From Candidatus Brocadia sinica JPN1 (GTDB lineage Bacteria > Planctomycetota > Brocadiia > Brocadiales > Brocadiaceae): DNA of 64,000 nt. Position numbers and translations under genes: made by a program. A model generated the notes under the pieces. That model was not told the origin of the DNA, did no database searches, and worked only from the letters and a program-made list of their open reading frames with translations. The DNA lies in NCBI RefSeq assembly GCF_000949635.1, contig NZ_BAFN01000001.1, positions 1,984,001 to 2,048,000 on the forward strand, read 5' to 3'. Of the stretch, positions 1-8,777 are shown one piece after another (within the stretch, counting starts at the first letter, position 1; each line of letters opens with the position of its first letter).

Positions 1-301
1 CGTAAATTTCAGGGACGCTTGTCCGATAGCTGGTATTTGACTTTATACGAATGGCCTCCTTTTCAAAGGCGCCATTTTTATCTTTATCGATGTAAATCAC
101 ATAAAAAACATCAGGAGCGTCATTGGGAGATGCAGGCCACGTCAGTGATACGGTTTCCCCGGCATCATTCGGTGTATCAAAGGCCATGAACTCTGTCGGG
201 GGTATGAGGAAAAGTGGCGATTGTGCAAAGATTATACGAGGTGAGAAAAATACGATAAGAATAATACCGGCAATAAAAAAAAATTTCTTGACGACTGACA
301 T
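1..301 (-). CDS. Secreted fibronectin-III-like protein, N-terminal part (runs off the window)
   Basis: Reading the minus strand from an ATG at 299-301 gives about 100 residues that stay open to the window edge. Residues 1-28 form a signal peptide: Lys at 5-6, a long hydrophobic stretch, then a FAQS cleavage-like site. The following part (TEFMAFDTPNDAGETVSLTW, later DVFYVIYIDKDKNGAFEKEA) has the strand pattern of a fibronectin type III module, so it is probably exported and involved in surface or protein interactions. The C-terminus and any further domains lie outside the window. It is divergent from floA, and the two share the 384-bp region 302-685. Confidence 0.6.
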   Translation of the reverse strand, partial: MSVVKKFFFIAGIILIVFFSPRIIFAQSPLFLIPPTEFMAFDTPNDAGETVSLTWPASPNDAPDVFYVIYIDKDKNGAFEKEAIRIKSNTSYRTSVPEIY

Positions 302-685
302 CGTTATCAGATTAAAAAACATAGGAAACCATTCAGACGGTAATGAATCTCATTGTACCTGTTAAAAATCCTTCCCTTTTCCCTTGTTTGTACGAAGGTG
401 ACAGAGAGAAATTTGCAAAATCCAATAGGGTACCATCTGGAATTATAAACTCATCATAAAATACCTCACTTCACAAATTTTTGCCATTATAATCCATTGC
501 CTTTAAATTACAACAGGAAAGTAGCAAGGGAACATGCCTACGACTTCTTTTCCTTCCCGAAACTCTGGATAGCATCATGCAATTATTTACAGAAAAATAC
601 CTAACAATTGTTGACATGAAGGACACCTATGGTATAGTATAACAAGGCATTCAAGGCATCTAAATTAACACTAAGGAAAAAGAAT
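302..685. other. Divergent intergenic region upstream of floA
   Basis: 384 bp between the secreted protein gene (minus) and floA (plus). Apart from the floA promoter candidate at 611-638 and the AAGGA ribosome-binding site at 673-677, I see no coding potential or RNA structure in it. Confidence 0.5.
611..638 (+). promoter_or_regulatory. Sigma-70 type promoter candidate for floA
   Basis: TTGACA at 611-616 is followed by a 16-bp spacer and TATAGT at 633-638, 48 bp upstream of the floA ATG. The -35 is a perfect consensus match and the -10 differs from TATAAT at one position. A second -10-like string, TATAAC, starts at 638 and makes the exact start site uncertain. Confidence 0.6.
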
Positions 686-1714
686 ATGCAATATTTGCCA
701 GTTCTTATGATATCTGCAAGCATCTCGATATTTTTATCCGTTTTGCTCTTTTTGTTCCTAAGTATATGTGGATTTATCCTTTTTAAATTTGGATGGCTCT
801 ATATCAAGGCCGTTACGTCAGATGCCCACATGTCCCTCTTGCAAATGATCAGTATGACCCTTCGGAAAGTTGATGTGCGATCTATTGTGGAATATCGCAT
901 CATGGCAAAGAAAGCAGGAATCGACATCGTTCCATCATCTCTTGAGGCGCATTCTCTGGCAGGGGGAAATATAAACCATGTTGTTCGTTCTCTTATTGCT
1001 GCACAGAAGGCAGGCATTAGGCTTGGTTTTGACCTTGCCTGTGCACTGGATCTTGCAGGAAGAGATGTATTTGATGCCGTAAAAATCTGTATTAACCCAA
1101 AGGTGATCGATTGTCCTGACCCTGCGAAAGGTTGTACCACCTTAGATACAATCACAAAAGACGGCATCCAGCTGAAGGTAAAGGCGCGCATAACCATCCG
1201 CACTGATATAGAAAGGCTTGTAGGAGGAGTTACAGAGGAAACCATCGTTGCCCGCGTTGGTGAAGGAATTATAACAATCGTTGGTTCACTTGAAACGTAC
1301 AAAAAAGTTATCGAAAGCCCCGATCTGATATCCAGGCTTGTCATGGAAAAGAGACTCGATAGTGATACAGCCTTTCAGATCCTTTCGATTAATATTGTCA
1401 ATATTACTGTGGGTGACAACATCAATGCGAAACTACAAGCCGACCAGGCTGAAACAGATAAACGTATAGCACAGGCGGATGCCGAGAAACGGCGAGGAAT
1501 GGCCATTGCGAGAGAACAAGAGATGAAGGTGCTTACAGAAGAAAATATAGCTAAAATACTTGCGGCTGAGGCCGAAGTGCCAAAGGCCATTGCCCAGGCA
1601 TTTCGTGAGGGGAATCTTGGTGTTATGGATTACTATCATCTGAAAAATATACAGGCCGATACCGAAATGAAGGCATCTTCGGCTTTAAAATCCGGGATTC
1701 CACCACCAATATAA
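686..1714 (+). CDS. floA: Flotillin-like protein FloA
   Basis: A 342-residue protein of usual length for the bacterial flotillin-like FloA family (formerly UPF0365). A hydrophobic hairpin at residues 5-40 anchors it in the membrane. It is followed by an SPFH-type domain with the family-typical stretch IVEYRIMAKKAGIDIVPSSL (about 65-85) and a long charged Ala/Glu/Lys-rich coiled-coil (about 245-300, with DQAETDKRIAQADAEKRRGM). FloA assembles into functional membrane microdomains that organise membrane-bound protein complexes. The ATG at 686 has AAGGA 8 bp upstream and a consensus promoter at 611. It appears monocistronic, with tRNA-Leu next. Confidence 0.92.
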   Translation: MQYLPVLMISASISIFLSVLLFLFLSICGFILFKFGWLYIKAVTSDAHMSLLQMISMTLRKVDVRSIVEYRIMAKKAGIDIVPSSLEAHSLAGGNINHVVRSLIAAQKAGIRLGFDLACALDLAGRDVFDAVKICINPKVIDCPDPAKGCTTLDTITKDGIQLKVKARITIRTDIERLVGGVTEETIVARVGEGIITIVGSLETYKKVIESPDLISRLVMEKRLDSDTAFQILSINIVNITVGDNINAKLQADQAETDKRIAQADAEKRRGMAIAREQEMKVLTEENIAKILAAEAEVPKAIAQAFREGNLGVMDYYHLKNIQADTEMKASSALKSGIPPPI

Positions 1715-1730
1715 AACAATGAAATTTTCT

Positions 1731-1758
1731 TTGATTATTTCAGATAAAATATTATACT
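1731..1758 (+). promoter_or_regulatory. Promoter candidate for tRNA-Leu
   Basis: TTGATT at 1731-1736, a 16-bp spacer and TATACT at 1753-1758, with the mature tRNA beginning 10 bp after the -10 box. Position and spacing fit a tRNA promoter. Confidence 0.5.
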
Positions 1759-1767
1759 AACATCAAA

Positions 1768-1853
1768 GCCAGAGTGGTGGAATTGGCAGACACGCCAGAC
1801 TCAAAATCTGGTCCCCGTCACAGGGGGTAAGGGTTCGACTCCCTTCTCTGGCA
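1768..1853 (+). tRNA. tRNA-Leu (anticodon CAA)
   Basis: An 86-nt type II tRNA. The acceptor stem GCCAGAG (1768-1774) pairs with CTCTGGC (1846-1852), and A1853 is the discriminator base. The anticodon arm is CCAGA-CTCAAAA-TCTGG, giving anticodon CAA (Leu, codon UUG). A long variable arm (CCCCGTCACAGGGGG region) and the T-arm GGGTTCGACTCCC follow. The terminal CCA is not encoded. Confidence 0.95.
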
Positions 1854-1999
1854 ATTATCTAAAAATCCAGCAAATACAATCTGTACCCAACCAAAATAAG
1901 ACAAAACAAGGAAGTTTTTCATCTTAATTTTCCCATCTTCAGCCTGTTCTCCAATTTAATTCTGTATTTCAGTCATTTGATCTTGTAGTCAGCGAAAAC

Positions 2000-3367
2000 G
2001 TGAACAAAAAAAATAACCCTGCTTTTCAGTCGTACGAAGAGGCCTTGTCCTTTCTATACAAGGCAATCGATTATGAAAAGCTGATCAATTATCAGTATAA
2101 TGCATCGACATTCAGTCTGGAGAGGATGAAAAAACTGCTTGCGTATGCAGGGAATCCCCACAGAGAACTGCCTTGCATTCACATTACCGGAACAAAGGGG
2201 AAGGGGTCTACGGCCATTATGATATCAACCATCCTGGAACATGCTGGCCTGACAACTGGACTTTTTACATCCCCGCATCTGATCGATATAAAAGAACGTA
2301 TTCAGATAAACCACAAAAAGATATCTGCCCCTGAATTTACCAGTATCCTCAATGACCTCCGTCCCTACATTCAACACTTGCGGGAAACGGAATTATCTGC
2401 ATCTCCCACTTTTTTTGAAATGCTTACTGCAGCAGGCATGCTCTACTTCAAAAAGAAGCGGGTAGAGATGGCGGTTCTGGAAGTAGGATTGGGTGGACGT
2501 CTTGACTCCACGAATGTGATACTACCGCAGGTAGCAATCATTACCAATGTTGGCCTTGATCACACGGCTATTCTGGGTAACACCCTTTCAAGTATTGCAT
2601 TTGAAAAGGCTGGAATAATCAAGCAGCATGTCCCTGTTGTTTCTGGTGTAGAAGCCCCTGAAGCCCTTCCAGTAATAGAGAAGGCATGCAGGGAGAAAGA
2701 TGCTCCATTATACCTTTTAGGCCGGGATATATGGGTTGAAGAGGTGCGAAGTTTTGATAGGAATGGAACAAGGGGCTTGATATGTAAAATAAAAACCTGG
2801 CGGCATACTTACCACGATATTGTTCTTCCCCTTGTAGGTATTCATCAGGCACAAAATTGTGCCCTGGTTTTGGGTGCGCTAGAGGTTATGAGGTGCCGAA
2901 ATTATATTTCAATCAGCGATGATGTCATTCGGGAAGCCCTTGCTTCTCTCTACTGCCCGGCAAGGATCGAAATCTTCTCAAAGAATCCATCCATTATACT
3001 GGATTTCGCTCATACGGTTGATTCCATGCGATTCCTGAAAAAGACCTTACTGGAAAATTTCAAATTTCATAAATTAATCTTAATCCTGGGATTTTCGCAG
3101 GATAAGGATTTAGACAATATTTTGAAGGAAATTGTATGGGAGGGAGATTGTATTGTGGTAACCAGGAGCAGAAATCCTCGTGCCGCCGAGCCCGATGATT
3201 TGTACCGGAGGATAGAAAAATTGTGTGGTAAACGATCAAAAATATTAGATAATGTTCGAGATGCCGTAGCATCCGCAAAACAGATCGCTTCGCAGGACGA
3301 TTTGATCTGCATTACCGGTTCTGCCTATTTGGCTGGAGAAGCCAGACAATCATTAGATTTACAATAA
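2000..3367 (+). CDS. folC: Folylpolyglutamate synthase / dihydrofolate synthase
   Basis: A 455-residue Mur-ligase-family enzyme that adds glutamate to dihydropteroate or folate in an ATP-dependent reaction. The family P-loop ITGTKGKGST (about 62-71) is intact, followed by the folate-loop pattern GLFTSPHLIDIKERIQIN. Further conserved blocks are EVGLGGRLDSTN and the ITNVGLDHT/LGNTLSSIAFEKAGI region of the central ATPase domain. The C-terminal domain contains LDFAHTVDSM. The start is GTG at 2000; there is no in-frame ATG near it and the N-terminus matches the family. It converges with the sensor kinase gene downstream. Confidence 0.93.
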   Translation: MNKKNNPAFQSYEEALSFLYKAIDYEKLINYQYNASTFSLERMKKLLAYAGNPHRELPCIHITGTKGKGSTAIMISTILEHAGLTTGLFTSPHLIDIKERIQINHKKISAPEFTSILNDLRPYIQHLRETELSASPTFFEMLTAAGMLYFKKKRVEMAVLEVGLGGRLDSTNVILPQVAIITNVGLDHTAILGNTLSSIAFEKAGIIKQHVPVVSGVEAPEALPVIEKACREKDAPLYLLGRDIWVEEVRSFDRNGTRGLICKIKTWRHTYHDIVLPLVGIHQAQNCALVLGALEVMRCRNYISISDDVIREALASLYCPARIEIFSKNPSIILDFAHTVDSMRFLKKTLLENFKFHKLILILGFSQDKDLDNILKEIVWEGDCIVVTRSRNPRAAEPDDLYRRIEKLCGKRSKILDNVRDAVASAKQIASQDDLICITGSAYLAGEARQSLDLQ

Positions 3368-3474
3368 GCAACTCCATAGACAACACAGACATACGCCTCA
3401 CCGGTTTATGGTGCCTTCACCATTGACAAGACAGCAATGGTTTGATCATCCATTGTAAAGCTAATGGGGGGGGC

Positions 3475-5334
3475 CTATGGTACCGGCAATTCAATCACGA
3501 ACGTTGCACCAGTACCCAACTTGCTTTTGGCATAAATCCTGCCATTATGCTGATGAACAATGCTATGGGCAATAGACAGACCTAATCCGGTTCCCTTGGC
3601 ATATTTAATATTTTTTGCAGTAAAAAATGGTTCAAATATCTTAGTGAGATATTCTTCAGGTATTCCCGGACCTGTGTCTGATATCATAATTTTTACTGTA
3701 TCTTTACATCCTTCCGTCTGGATGGTTAAACATCTCTCATTCCTCACTCCTGCCATAGAAGTACACGCATTTTCTATTATATTCAGGAATACCCTCCGCA
3801 TTTGATGCTTGTCCACAAAAACCAAAGGTAATTTCTCATCCAGCAATTTGGCGACCTTAATAGCGACATAGTCAAACTGGTTGGCCTTTTGTGCAACGAT
3901 TTCCTCGATAATCTCGTTTGTATTAACCCGCTCTTTTGACAGGGTATAATTTCCTGTAAGGGTCAGCAGACTTTTTATGACACTTTGTATTTGTTCAGCC
4001 TCTTTTTGTACCCTGTTTAAATACTTCTTTGCCTTTTCACTAATCGAAGGGTCATTTAATACAAGGTCAGTGCAAAGCTGAATGCCTGCCAACGGATTGT
4101 TTAACTCATGGGCAGCCCCTGCCACCAAATTACTCACGGCATAGAGCCTTTCGGATCTTATGATCTGCTCCTGCAATTGATACTCTCGCGTAACGTCCCT
4201 TAGCACAATAATAACACCTGTCTTTTCCCCTCCAACACCGTTTACCGGTGAGGCAACGACGACAAAGTGTTTTTCATTATCTCCTTTCGTATGTATTTCA
4301 AAGGAAACATATGGTTGTTTTTTCGAGAATATTTCATGATAAATCTCTTTGATACCAACACTATTAAGGCTCACGAGAGATCCATCATCAGTCCTGTTGA
4401 TATCTAAATACCTGAGCATTTCCTTTCCCGCCCCATTCACCCGGGTTGTCTTACCATGCGTATCCACCAGTATGACGCCATCGACCATTCCCTCCACCAT
4501 AGAGTGCAGTTTTAACTCTATCTCACCCAGACGTTTTATGGTAAGATCCATATCATATTTTTTAAAGGAATCTTCACAAATGGCCGAAACACTTTTGATA
4601 TCGAAGGGTGATATGATATAGTCATTTGCGCCCGCTTTCATCAATTCAATTGCCAAGAATTCAGAGCCACGGTCTGTCATTACAATAACAATTGTCTCAG
4701 GCATACGTCCCTTTATCCACCTGAGTATTTCCGGCCCATTTAATTTTGGCATATTACAATCCAAAAACAAAATGCGAGGTCTTCCAATTTCCACTGCATG
4801 AATCACCCTTCCTGCATCCTCTTCAACGAAGACATCATACCCTTCCTGACCCATGCGATGTTCAAATTGTTTCACGACATCGGAGTCGTCATTTACTATC
4901 ATTACCTTTGCTTTATATTTTAAAGACCCGGCATTATCTGCAGTACCCCTTCCATGAACTAATTTGTTATGAATCAAGAGCAACAAATCCTCCGTTGCAA
5001 AAGGTGCATGGAGGATACTATAAGCGCCGACAGATCTGGCCAATTGAGATGCCATATAAGTTCCGTAAGTTTCCGATAAAAGAATAACGGGAACTGTTTC
5101 ACATTGCCTGAACACAGCAGATTTCATTATTTTGCACAACTGAAATCCATCAAGTACCGGTAAATTCACATCCAAAATAGCAAAATCAGGAACATGATTA
5201 TCAAGATGTCTTAATACTTCATTCCCATCGTTTGCGATAATTACGCTAAAACCCCCTTTTTTTTCTAAATATCCGGACACGTTTCCGTATTTTTCTACTC
5301 TGTTAGTTGCAAATAATATTTTGGAATTCATCAT
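3475..5334 (-). CDS. Hybrid sensor histidine kinase with two N-terminal receiver domains and a PAS domain
   Basis: A 619-residue cytoplasmic signalling protein. Order: receiver 1 (about 5-125; Asp55 in FAILDVNLP), receiver 2 (about 145-260; FLDCNMP), PAS (about 275-385), HisKA (LVAGAAHELNNPLAGIQ, phospho-acceptor His) and HATPase_c with N box NIIENACTS, G1 DTGPGIPEEY, F box FEPFF and G2 GTGLGLSIAHS. The kinase core looks fully active. Receiver 1 lacks the acidic pair near its N-terminus (FATNRV in place of a DD motif), and both receivers lack the conserved Lys before the PF motif (HAPF and SPFD), so they may be pseudo-receivers. It starts 3 bp after the stop of the SDH flavoprotein gene and is probably co-transcribed with it. 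No membrane segment is seen and the signal is unknown. Confidence 0.88.
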   Translation of the reverse strand: MMNSKILFATNRVEKYGNVSGYLEKKGGFSVIIANDGNEVLRHLDNHVPDFAILDVNLPVLDGFQLCKIMKSAVFRQCETVPVILLSETYGTYMASQLARSVGAYSILHAPFATEDLLLLIHNKLVHGRGTADNAGSLKYKAKVMIVNDDSDVVKQFEHRMGQEGYDVFVEEDAGRVIHAVEIGRPRILFLDCNMPKLNGPEILRWIKGRMPETIVIVMTDRGSEFLAIELMKAGANDYIISPFDIKSVSAICEDSFKKYDMDLTIKRLGEIELKLHSMVEGMVDGVILVDTHGKTTRVNGAGKEMLRYLDINRTDDGSLVSLNSVGIKEIYHEIFSKKQPYVSFEIHTKGDNEKHFVVVASPVNGVGGEKTGVIIVLRDVTREYQLQEQIIRSERLYAVSNLVAGAAHELNNPLAGIQLCTDLVLNDPSISEKAKKYLNRVQKEAEQIQSVIKSLLTLTGNYTLSKERVNTNEIIEEIVAQKANQFDYVAIKVAKLLDEKLPLVFVDKHQMRRVFLNIIENACTSMAGVRNERCLTIQTEGCKDTVKIMISDTGPGIPEEYLTKIFEPFFTAKNIKYAKGTGLGLSIAHSIVHQHNGRIYAKSKLGTGATFVIELPVP

Positions 5335-5337
5335 CTT

Positions 5338-7062
5338 TTAATACTTTCTTTCCTTAGGCTTGAAGGTGCCGATGTTTACCGGTTTGTAGCCCAACTTTAC
5401 GCCTTCAGGTGTAAAATATGCCAACGTATGTTTCAGCAAGCCCGTATCGTCTCTTTTGGGAAAATCAGTACGGAAATGTGAGCCACGGCTTTCCTCACGG
5501 GCCAATGCACCTGCAATAACAGCCTCTGCCACATCCAGACTTCCTTTGAGTTCCAATGCCCACACAAGACCAAGATTGACCCGTTTGCCCGCATAATTCA
5601 GTTTAATTCGTTTGTATCTTTCTTGTAACACCTTAACTTCGTGAAGGGCGTCTTTCAGTTTAGAAGCCTCACGGAAGATGCCCACCTTATTATCCATAAC
5701 TCTGTTGAGGGCTACTTTTATATCGACGGGGACCTCATTCCCCTCTGATTTACATAAGACATCGACTCTCTGTTCTGCACGTTTTAAGGCATCGTAGGAT
5801 GCGCTCTCACCCTTTCTACTTTCCAAATCCTGCACATACCTGGCAGCATTGCTACCTGCAATAGCGCCAAAGACAATAGTATCCAGCAATGAATTCCCAC
5901 CCAACCGATTGGCGCCATGCACACTCACACAGGCAGCCTCACCGGCCGCATAAAATCCTTTTATGGACGTTTCACACTCGGTATTACAATCAATGCCACC
6001 CATGGTATAGTGCTGGCCAGGCTGAATGGGAATCGGGGCTGTAACAGGGTCTACCCCGACAAATTCCATAGAAGCATCCCGTATACCAGGCAATCTTTTG
6101 GCAATCTTTTCTTCTCCCAAATGTGTTAAATCAAGATGGACATAGCTGTTGTCAAAACCACCGCCTGCCATAATTTCATACATGATATTTCTTGAAATAA
6201 TATCCCGTGGGGCCACTTCCATATCCTTCTTCGAATCGTTATACTTCTCCAGAAATCTTTCGCCCTTATTATTCAACAAATAACCACCCTCTCCACGACA
6301 TCCTTCCGTAATCAGGATGTTTTTGCCCAAAAGGGTGGTTGGGTGGAATTGTATAAACTCCATATCCTTCAGTGGTACACCTGTCCAATATGGGATGGCC
6401 ATACCCATACCGGTATTGATCAAGGCATTGGTGCTTCTTCCGTAAATACGACCTGCACCTCCCGTAGCAAAGATTACCGCCCCTGATTGAAATGCTTCCA
6501 ATCGCCCGCTCACAATATCCAGGGCTATCACACCTACACAGATTCCATCTTCAACTACAAGATCCGTTACCAACCATTCTTCGTAAATTGTTATCTCTTT
6601 CCGCTCGGCTGCTTGTTTAAATTTAATGATTTGCTGATATAAGGTATGCAAAAGGGCATGTCCGGTTTTGTCGGCAGCATAACAGGTACGGGGAAAGCCA
6701 GCACCACCGAAAGGCCTCTGTGCAATCTTCCCTTCAGAGGTACGGCTGAAGGGACAACCCCAGTGTTCCATCTCATAGATGCGTTCTGCCGCCTCTTTAG
6801 TCATGCGGATAACAGCATCCTGATCTGCAAGGTAATCACTTCCCTTTACCGTATCAAAGGCATGTTTTTCCCAATTATCATAAAGACCGCGCGGATGATT
6901 CCCCAACGAAGCATTAATCCCTCCTTGTGCAGCAACAGAGTGTGACCGAATAGGATGTACCTTTGAGATAATGGCAACCCTGACATTGTTACGATTAAGC
7001 TCAATGGCTGCCCGCAGACCCGCCAGGCCTCCGCCTACCACAATGGCTTCATGGTAAATCAT
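5338..7062 (-). CDS. sdhA: Succinate dehydrogenase / fumarate reductase flavoprotein subunit
   Basis: A 574-residue FAD subunit that interconverts succinate and fumarate. The N-terminal dinucleotide-binding motif VVGGGLAGLRAA is at about 8-19. His41 in RSHSVAAQGG matches the site of covalent FAD attachment. Other family blocks are DMEFIQFHPTTL and AAGEAACVSVHGANRLGGNSLLD. I chose ATG 7062 over an upstream in-frame start because AAGGA lies 5 bp before it and the family N-terminus begins MIYHEAIVVGGG. It lies downstream of two membrane-anchor genes. The iron-sulfur subunit gene expected beside it is absent, and a histidine kinase gene follows instead. Whether it works as SDH or fumarate reductase cannot be told from sequence. 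Confidence 0.92.
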   Translation of the reverse strand: MIYHEAIVVGGGLAGLRAAIELNRNNVRVAIISKVHPIRSHSVAAQGGINASLGNHPRGLYDNWEKHAFDTVKGSDYLADQDAVIRMTKEAAERIYEMEHWGCPFSRTSEGKIAQRPFGGAGFPRTCYAADKTGHALLHTLYQQIIKFKQAAERKEITIYEEWLVTDLVVEDGICVGVIALDIVSGRLEAFQSGAVIFATGGAGRIYGRSTNALINTGMGMAIPYWTGVPLKDMEFIQFHPTTLLGKNILITEGCRGEGGYLLNNKGERFLEKYNDSKKDMEVAPRDIISRNIMYEIMAGGGFDNSYVHLDLTHLGEEKIAKRLPGIRDASMEFVGVDPVTAPIPIQPGQHYTMGGIDCNTECETSIKGFYAAGEAACVSVHGANRLGGNSLLDTIVFGAIAGSNAARYVQDLESRKGESASYDALKRAEQRVDVLCKSEGNEVPVDIKVALNRVMDNKVGIFREASKLKDALHEVKVLQERYKRIKLNYAGKRVNLGLVWALELKGSLDVAEAVIAGALAREESRGSHFRTDFPKRDDTGLLKHTLAYFTPEGVKLGYKPVNIGTFKPKERKY

Positions 7063-7192
7063 AGAATTCCTTAAGAAATACAAGCATTCCGCTATCAGCA
7101 TTCAGCTTCTTAATAACCTGCATATATAATCGCAGCCTTTTACCATTTTCCGTTTATTGTTGAAGGCTGATTACTAAACTTCTGCACTTATA

Positions 7193-7567
7193 TTACAAAA
7201 GCACCGTAGTAACCCCAACTGCAGCAATTAAGAGGAAAACGAAGAGCGATATCCACAGTAATTTCTTTTGACTTCGGGTAATGCCCCAAAAATCAGCAAC
7301 GGTAATTCTTATTCCATTCAACAAGTGTAAGGCCACTGCGAGAAGCAACACATACTGAAACAGGTAACCGGCCTTTGTATCAAACTTGCTGATCGCATAA
7401 TCATAAGCATCTTTGCCCCGAAAGACAGCGCTCAATGTCCAGATATGTAAAAAGAGAAACAATGTAACCGTGACACCAGTAATCCGATGAACCCAGAAGG
7501 CATACATGCCAGGATTTCTATTTTTAACCAGGTCTTTAAAACTTTCCTTTAAACTTTGAATGTTCAT
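7193..7567 (-). CDS. sdhC: Succinate dehydrogenase cytochrome b556-type membrane anchor
   Basis: About 124 residues with three transmembrane segments. The motif VHRITGVTVTLFLFLHIW (His-Arg-x-Thr-Gly) and a second conserved His in ALHLLNGIR are typical haem/quinone-pocket signatures of SdhC-type anchors. ATG 7567 is chosen; an upstream TTG at 7591 would add eight residues and has a GGAG only 2 bp away. It lies between a second anchor gene (42-66 bp upstream, depending on the start) and the flavoprotein gene, so the three genes probably form one operon. Confidence 0.8.
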   Translation of the reverse strand: MNIQSLKESFKDLVKNRNPGMYAFWVHRITGVTVTLFLFLHIWTLSAVFRGKDAYDYAISKFDTKAGYLFQYVLLLAVALHLLNGIRITVADFWGITRSQKKLLWISLFVFLLIAAVGVTTVLL

Positions 7568-7633
7568 GTTTCTTTTGCTGCTGGTTTCCAATCTCCGGAC
7601 CAGGAACCCATGTAACAGTGAAACTCTGTTTTG

Positions 7634-7999
7634 TTAAAATCCAGCGTTCGATGTTGCAAACCAAATAAGAATATAAAGCCCAATACCAAAAAGAATAACC
7701 CCTATAATCCAGAGGATTTGTTTACAAAAGTAGTTTGTTCTTTTACTAAGATTAAAGTCCGCCAATATACCCCAGAATCCATTCAGGCCGTGAAAAACAA
7801 CCAGAGCAAGAAGGCAGATATGAAAAGTAATCCATCCTGATGAGCAAAAGCGATTGATAATTTCATCGTAATAGCGGGAGGCATAGCGGCCGGGACTAAA
7901 GTGAAAAGTGAAGAAATGGACGGCCATACCAACAACCAGCAGCAAGGCGGTAATCCTTTGCAAGAACCACGACCAGAAACCCCGTTTTTCTATGTTCAT
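7634..7999 (-). CDS. sdhD: Second succinate dehydrogenase membrane-anchor subunit (SdhC/SdhD-like)
   Basis: About 121 residues with three hydrophobic helices. FWSWFLQRITALLLVVGMAV resembles the Q-R-x-T-G/A motif of SDH anchors, and His residues in AVHFFTFHF and VFHGLNGFWG could ligate haem. The ATG at 7999 fits the homologous N-terminus; a longer frame to 8056 would run into a repeat element and is unlikely. It is the first gene of the sdh group here. Which anchor is C and which is D is not certain from sequence. Confidence 0.72.
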   Translation of the reverse strand: MNIEKRGFWSWFLQRITALLLVVGMAVHFFTFHFSPGRYASRYYDEIINRFCSSGWITFHICLLALVVFHGLNGFWGILADFNLSKRTNYFCKQILWIIGVILFGIGLYILIWFATSNAGF

Positions 8000-8008
8000 T
8001 ATTTTTTG

Positions 8009-8160
8009 CCGCAGAGCACGCCGAGTACGCAGAGAATCAGGAAAATTATTAAACAATTCCTAAATACCTGTTTTTATAATTTCTACAATAATTGTTTCTG
8101 TTATTTTATTCAGTCTTTCCTCATTACCCGCCTCAGCGTCCTCCGCGACCTCTGCGGTGA
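8009..8160. repeat. Inverted pair of CCGCAGAGnnCGCnGAG interspersed repeats
   Basis: GCCGCAGAGCACGCCGAG (from 8009) is an imperfect inverted copy of CTCAGCGTCCTCCGCGACCTCTGCGG (8131-8156), with about 75 bp of AT-rich DNA between, so the whole could fold into a long hairpin. Related strings occur at about 15731-15760, 46540-46561 and 47080-47107. It lies between pyrE and the sdh operon. Confidence 0.6.
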
Positions 8161-8164
8161 ATGG

Positions 8165-8737
8165 TTATCTTTTTTTATACAGATTCATTAAATCATCTCT
8201 CGTAAAGATGGATTCAAAAGGAATCTTTTTTCTCTCAATATTTTCTCTCCCACCTTCCTGGCGATCTACCAGGGCAACGGCCTTGATAACGTTCAAGTTA
8301 GACTCCCGCGCCCGATCAATAGCTTCTATTGTAGATTGACCTGTGGTCACCACATCATCCACAATCACCACCTTGTCACCTTCCCGGACGTTACCTTCAA
8401 TCCACTTCATCAATCCATGCTCTTTCGCTTTTTTCCGTACAACAAAAGCATTAATGGCATCGTCCTGCATACCGCTTACCATGGCCGTAGCAAAGGCAAT
8501 TGGATCGGCGCCAAGGGTCAGTCCCCCGATGGCATTAATATGAAGTGCTTTGACCTTGTTATAAAAGAGATGTCCGATCAACAGCATGGCCTCGGGATCT
8601 AAGGTTGTTGTCTTGCAATTAATATAATAGTTACTCATCCTTCCTGACACTAATTTAAAAATAGGCTCTTCACTGTATTTAAAGGATTTCACAAGGAGTA
8701 TCTCCAGTAATCGCTTTTCCGCTTTAATCAGATTCAT
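8165..8737 (-). CDS. pyrE: Orotate phosphoribosyltransferase
   Basis: A 190-residue type I phosphoribosyltransferase that converts orotate and PRPP to OMP in pyrimidine synthesis. The PRPP loop VVIVDDVVTTGQST and the catalytic-loop Lys pair FVVRKKAKEHG are intact, and the N-terminal FKLVSGRMSNYYINCK matches PyrE. The start is ATG 8737 (MNLIKAEKRLLE); an upstream in-frame extension to 8803 would cross a palindrome and overlap mdh. It follows mdh by about 40 bp. Confidence 0.92.
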   Translation of the reverse strand: MNLIKAEKRLLEILLVKSFKYSEEPIFKLVSGRMSNYYINCKTTTLDPEAMLLIGHLFYNKVKALHINAIGGLTLGADPIAFATAMVSGMQDDAINAFVVRKKAKEHGLMKWIEGNVREGDKVVIVDDVVTTGQSTIEAIDRARESNLNVIKAVALVDRQEGGRENIERKKIPFESIFTRDDLMNLYKKR

Positions 8738-8746
8738 AATGTGGGT

Positions 8747-8769
8747 AGGGGCGAGGTTACCTCGCCCCT
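8747..8769. repeat. Perfect 11-bp palindrome between mdh and pyrE
   Basis: AGGGGCGAGGT (8747-8757) and ACCTCGCCCCT (8759-8769) are perfect inverted arms around one base. There is no T-tract on either side, so it is a dispersed palindrome or an mRNA-processing hairpin rather than an intrinsic terminator. Confidence 0.75.
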
Positions 8770-8777
8770 GCGATCTC

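Noticed and set aside
799-1639. Antisense ORFs within floA
   Set aside because: They are shadows of the floA coding frame with no protein-family character.
8747-8769. Intrinsic terminator of mdh
   Set aside because: The hairpin is strong but has no T-tract on the relevant strand and lies just upstream of the next gene's stop rather than at a transcript end.
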